Translations under genes and position numbers: made by a program
From: a bacterium
GTDB lineage: Bacteria > Atribacterota > Phoenicimicrobiia > Phoenicimicrobiales > Phoenicimicrobiaceae
DNA length: 8,074 bases
NCBI GenBank assembly: GCA_018819665.1
Contig: JAHJOY010000054.1
Coordinates: forward strand, 1-8,074
Reading direction: 5' to 3'
Shown here: positions 5,321 through 8,074 of the stretch, piece after piece
Numbering within the stretch: position 1 is the stretch's first letter
Layout of the letters: each line of letters opens with the position of its first letter
The notes under the pieces: model-generated
Database searches by the model: none
Told to the model about the DNA's origin: nothing
Seen by the model: only the letters and a program-made list of their open reading frames with translations

Positions 5321-6613
5321 CTATAATTTATTATAATTGTTTATAAGATTCTTTTCTACCTTTTTTAGTATAGTATTATTCAATAATTTGAGATGCTTTT
5401 TTGCATATGTTTTATGGCTGGCCTGGCCTTGGTGGCTACTTTGGGTAGAATCGACATCTCTCCAGATACCAGGAATTTTGTGTCCACAAAATTTACATCT
5501 TCCTCCAATAATGTTATTGGCTAATACCATAAAATGAACTCTGCTAATTAATATATTCCCACATTGGGGACAATAGGTGCTATTGGCCATATGTCCGGGG
5601 GCATTCCCGATATTTACGTAATGCATTCCAACCTCTAAGGCAATTGCTCTGGCTTGTTCTAAGGTGGCAATGGGGGTAGGTGGTAATTTAAGCATTTTAT
5701 AAGCAGGGAAAAATCGACTAAAATGGATTGGAGTTTCTTCCCCTAAATTTTCCTTAATCCATTCACACATTTTTTTAATATCTTCCATATCATCGTTTTT
5801 AGTGGGCACGATTAGGTTGACGATTTCCAGCCAAACTCCTTCTTCTTTAATTATCTTCAGGGATTGCAGGACTGGTTCTAATTTTGCTGAAGAAATTTTA
5901 GTATAAAATTCATCCGTAAAGCCTTTTAGGTCAACTACTACTGCATCCATATGTTTGAGCAGGGTTCTTAGGGGTTCAGGTTGCATTGCCCCATTAGTGT
6001 GAAATATAACCTTTAGCCCTTCTTCTTGGGCTAACTTGGCGATATCGTACATATATTCATAAAACGAAGTTGGTTCACTGTAGGTAAAGGATATGGCATC
6101 ACAGCCTGATTCTTTAGCTAATTGCACTGCCTTTTTGGGAGTCAGGTAGATATACTGAGTATTTTCTACCTCCTGCTGAGATATAGTCCAGTTTTGACAG
6201 AATAGACAACGAAAATTACAGCCAGCAGTGGCGATACAGAAAATACTCCCTCCGGGGTACATATGAAAGGCGGGTTCTTTTTCAATAGGGTCAAGATGTA
6301 TAGCGCAGGGTTTCCCGTAATTCAAGGTATAAAGTGTACCATTTATATTCGCCCTATTTCGGCAAGTTCCTCTCCTATCTTCTTTAATAATACAACCTCT
6401 AAAACATAAATTACATTGAACCAAGTTGTCTCCTAATTTCTGATAATTCCTGGCTTCCACCAATGATCTTTCGTCATATCTGATTTGTGCATCTATGGGA
6501 ATTCCTCCTTTCTCTTTGGCGGGGAATAAAAATATTGCTGTGATGATTAAGATTGCGATTATAAGCAATATTATATTTTTTACTTTTATTAAATTAACTT
6601 TTTTATATCTCAT
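5321..6613 (-). CDS. Membrane-anchored AmmeMemoRadiSam-type radical SAM enzyme
   Basis: A 430-residue paralogue of the radical SAM half of the next gene. By eye about half of the aligned positions agree, including PIEK, IATAGCN, TYSEPT and IPGIW. The N-terminus is KK- and K-rich, then has one hydrophobic segment (about 13-31) and KEK; this predicts an anchor with the catalytic domain outside, although the charge bias is modest. The Cys set is complete: C67, C70, C74 and C84, the cluster motif C132-x3-C136-x2-C139, and C348/C351 with C373/C376 as a zinc ribbon. There is no Memo domain. After IPGIW (380-384) it carries a polar, Lys-rich tail of about 45 residues absent from its paralogue. The start ATG at 6613 follows AGAGGA by about seven bases. 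It might be annotated as a pyruvate formate-lyase activating enzyme, but the extra Cys motifs and the Memo neighbour favour the AmmeMemoRadiSam family. The substrate is unknown. Confidence 0.88.
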   Translation of the reverse strand: MRYKKVNLIKVKNIILLIIAILIITAIFLFPAKEKGGIPIDAQIRYDERSLVEARNYQKLGDNLVQCNLCFRGCIIKEDRRGTCRNRANINGTLYTLNYGKPCAIHLDPIEKEPAFHMYPGGSIFCIATAGCNFRCLFCQNWTISQQEVENTQYIYLTPKKAVQLAKESGCDAISFTYSEPTSFYEYMYDIAKLAQEEGLKVIFHTNGAMQPEPLRTLLKHMDAVVVDLKGFTDEFYTKISSAKLEPVLQSLKIIKEEGVWLEIVNLIVPTKNDDMEDIKKMCEWIKENLGEETPIHFSRFFPAYKMLKLPPTPIATLEQARAIALEVGMHYVNIGNAPGHMANSTYCPQCGNILISRVHFMVLANNIIGGRCKFCGHKIPGIWRDVDSTQSSHQGQASHKTYAKKHLKLLNNTILKKVEKNLINNYNKL

Positions 6614-6644
6614 ATTATATTCCTCTTTAGATCTTTTAAAATTG

Positions 6645-6650
6645 ATTATA
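6645..6650 (-). promoter_or_regulatory. Possible -10 box in the gap before the radical SAM operon
   Basis: A perfect TATAAT reads on the minus strand about 31 bases upstream of the radical SAM start, in the 85-bp gap after cinA. The hexamer 17 bp further upstream (TTCAAT) matches the -35 consensus only in part. Either the block is transcribed from before cinA, or this is an internal promoter. The evidence is weak. Confidence 0.25.
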
Positions 6651-6698
6651 AATAATTAGAGATATTAATTGAAAATTAGTTTTTTAAAATAAAGATTG

Positions 6699-7940
6699 TT
6701 AAATGCCAGATAAATAGTTTCGGAACATATTCAGGGCGCGGCGGGCTGCCCTTAAGCGAATTAATTGACGGTCTCCGAATAGCTGGTGTTTTTGGGTAAT
6801 AGTCTTTTTGCCATCAGCCAAAGCCATATAAACCAGTCCCACTTTTTTCTTTTGTGTTGCTCCACCCGGACCGGCAATGCCGGTAATACTGATTCCTATA
6901 TCACTGTGACAGCATTTTCTTACTTCCTCTGCCATTAATTTAGCCACTTGCCTGCTTACTTCTCCATATTTTCTGATTGCTTCCGGCGGTACTTTTAGCA
7001 GGTCTTCTTTAACCCTGGCATTATAGCTTATCACTCCGCCTTGAAAATATTTAGAACTCCCCGGTATACGGGTAATCATCTCTCCCAACATTCCACCGGT
7101 GCAAGATTCTGCTACTGATACTTTTAACTTTTTGCTCTTTAATAAATTTCCTACGACTTCTTCTATGGTCTCTTCATCGCTCCCATAAATATAATTACCT
7201 AATATTTTGGTTAATTGATTAACCGAAGATTGTAACATTTTTTCTACTTCTTTTTCGGTGGGAGCCTGGGTAGTTATCTGGACCTGAATATCTTCCGGAT
7301 TAGCATAGATACCAAAAGAAAAATTAGTTTGTTTATTCATATAATCACGAATAAGCTCATTAACCGATGACTCTCCAAGGCCGGTAATCTTTAAAGTTTT
7401 TGATTTTTTAATCATAGAAGGTGGAAATTTCTCTTTTAAATAAGGGATTAGATTTTCTTCTATCAGTCTTTTCATTTCATGGGGGACACCGGGAAAAGAG
7501 CATATGATTTTATTATCTTTTTCTAAAATCATAGCCGGGGCAGTACCATATTGATTAATGATAATTTTTGCTCCTTCAGGAAGGTAAGTTTGCTTGAGAT
7601 TGCTCGGAGAAAGTGTTGTATTTATTTTTTTAAGAATTCTTTTTAAATTTTCTTCAGCTCCCGGATATTTTATTAATTTAAGACTTAAAGCCCTGGCAAT
7701 GAATTGATAGGTAATATCATCTTCCGTAGGTCCCAGACCACCAGTTGTAATTATTAGGTCAGAACGTTGAAGGGCGAGTTTTAAGGTTGATAATAAAGAT
7801 TCAGGATTATCACTAATTACCGAAATATTCTCTAAATCAATGCCTAATTCGATTAATTTTTGAGCGATAAAATTAGCATTGGTATCGGTGATCTGTCCTC
7901 TTAATATTTCACTACCGATACTGATAATTTCTGCTTTCAT
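6699..7940 (-). CDS. cinA: CinA family protein: molybdopterin-binding-fold domain plus NMN deamidase (PncC-type) domain
   Basis: A 413-residue cytoplasmic protein of the usual CinA length, with both domains intact. The N-terminal MoCF-type domain (1 to about 170) has SIGSEILRG (7-15), TTGGLGPTEDD (65-75) and FPGVPHEM (149-156). In CinA proteins this part can act as an ADP-ribose/NAD-metabolite pyrophosphatase. The C-terminal domain (about 255-413) has VAESCTGG (276-283) and GIAGPGG (354-360), marks of the nicotinamide-nucleotide amidohydrolase PncC, which turns NMN into nicotinate mononucleotide for NAD recycling. Older names tie the gene to competence and DNA damage, but nothing in this window shows either. 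The start ATG at 7940 has AAGGAGAGG about ten bases upstream. It is the first gene of the leftward block, 85 bp before the radical SAM gene. A functional link to that gene is possible but unproven. Confidence 0.96.
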   Translation of the reverse strand: MKAEIISIGSEILRGQITDTNANFIAQKLIELGIDLENISVISDNPESLLSTLKLALQRSDLIITTGGLGPTEDDITYQFIARALSLKLIKYPGAEENLKRILKKINTTLSPSNLKQTYLPEGAKIIINQYGTAPAMILEKDNKIICSFPGVPHEMKRLIEENLIPYLKEKFPPSMIKKSKTLKITGLGESSVNELIRDYMNKQTNFSFGIYANPEDIQVQITTQAPTEKEVEKMLQSSVNQLTKILGNYIYGSDEETIEEVVGNLLKSKKLKVSVAESCTGGMLGEMITRIPGSSKYFQGGVISYNARVKEDLLKVPPEAIRKYGEVSRQVAKLMAEEVRKCCHSDIGISITGIAGPGGATQKKKVGLVYMALADGKKTITQKHQLFGDRQLIRLRAARRALNMFRNYLSGI

Positions 7941-7985
7941 TTTTTTATTTACCTCTCCTTAATTAACTGTCTATGACTTCTTGTC

Positions 7986-8034
7986 CAACACGGTAACACC
8001 GTTTTGCTAAAAGAAGACACGGCACGCCGTGTTG
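7986..8034. repeat. Doublet of GC-rich hairpins, REP-like palindromic element
   Basis: Two hairpins lie in an AT-rich gap upstream of cinA: ACGGT-AAC-ACCGT (7990-8002) and ACACGG-CACG-CCGTGT (8017-8032). On the minus strand the two units read as a degenerate direct repeat, each starting AGCAA with ACGG and then CCGTGT. The outer arms CAACACGG (7986-7993) and CCGTGTTG (8027-8034) also pair with each other. The base composition differs from its surroundings, which fits a dispersed palindromic repeat. A role as terminator or attenuator for cinA or for an upstream gene is not excluded; no T-run directly follows. Confidence 0.6.
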
Positions 8035-8074
8035 CTACTAAATACTATTCACTACTTTTTTATTATATATTTAA

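Noticed and set aside
5414..5433. Short internal repeat with two copies of CTGGCCT
   Set aside because: It lies in the coding sequence for the low-complexity tail of the radical SAM protein and is too short to call a repeat element.
3351..6613. Pyruvate formate-lyase activating enzymes
   Set aside because: The cluster motif is PflA-like, but the preceding four-Cys group, the C-terminal double CxxC, the IPGIW end, the fused Memo domain and the absence of a formate-lyase gene here fit the AmmeMemoRadiSam family better.
7986..8034. CRISPR repeat or start of an array
   Set aside because: There are only two short degenerate palindromic units about 27 bp apart from start to start, with no regular repeat-spacer pattern and no cas genes.

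Overview
The window is AT-rich. Most of it is one leftward gene block: five genes, plus a sixth that probably has its own promoter. A single rightward gene sits at the left end. Strong Shine-Dalgarno sites (AAGGAGAGG, AAAGGGGG, AGGAGGG), sigma-70-like promoters, one TTG start, Lys/Ile-rich proteins and several oxygen-sensitive enzyme families suggest an anaerobic, low-GC bacterium. It could be an uncultured lineage, an Atribacterota-like or Firmicutes-like organism for example, but this placement is a guess.

Left end (1-627): a near-consensus promoter (19-46) drives an 89-residue single-domain RNA-binding protein (268-537, RRM fold) through a long leader of about 215 nt that can form several nested stems. 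The gene is bracketed by an imperfect inverted repeat of about 26 bp (61-86 and 633-657). The right arm lies inside the last codons of the convergent alcohol dehydrogenase gene.

Middle (628-2552): an iron-type alcohol dehydrogenase (TTG start, own candidate promoter at 1855-1884) in which the canonical second metal-ligand His is Gln. Upstream of it is a six-helix CcdA/DsbD-like membrane thiol-electron carrier.

Core (2611-6613): a membrane-anchored YdjY-like protein with a CxxC; a 652-residue protein that fuses a Memo domain to an AmmeMemoRadiSam-type radical SAM domain behind an N-terminal signal/anchor; and a second radical SAM paralogue with its own N-terminal anchor. Gaps of 2-58 nt suggest co-expression. 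By the positive-inside rule, both radical SAM domains would face outward. That is unusual for enzymes that need SAM and a low-potential electron donor, and it makes the neighbouring transmembrane electron carrier suggestive. This possible membrane-tethered Memo/radical SAM redox module is the most interesting content of the window.

Right end (6699-8074): a full-length cinA gene, transcribed first in the leftward block, preceded by a doublet of GC-rich hairpins (7986-8034) that looks like a dispersed palindromic repeat. No rRNA, tRNA, CRISPR array, transposase or complete insertion sequence was seen.
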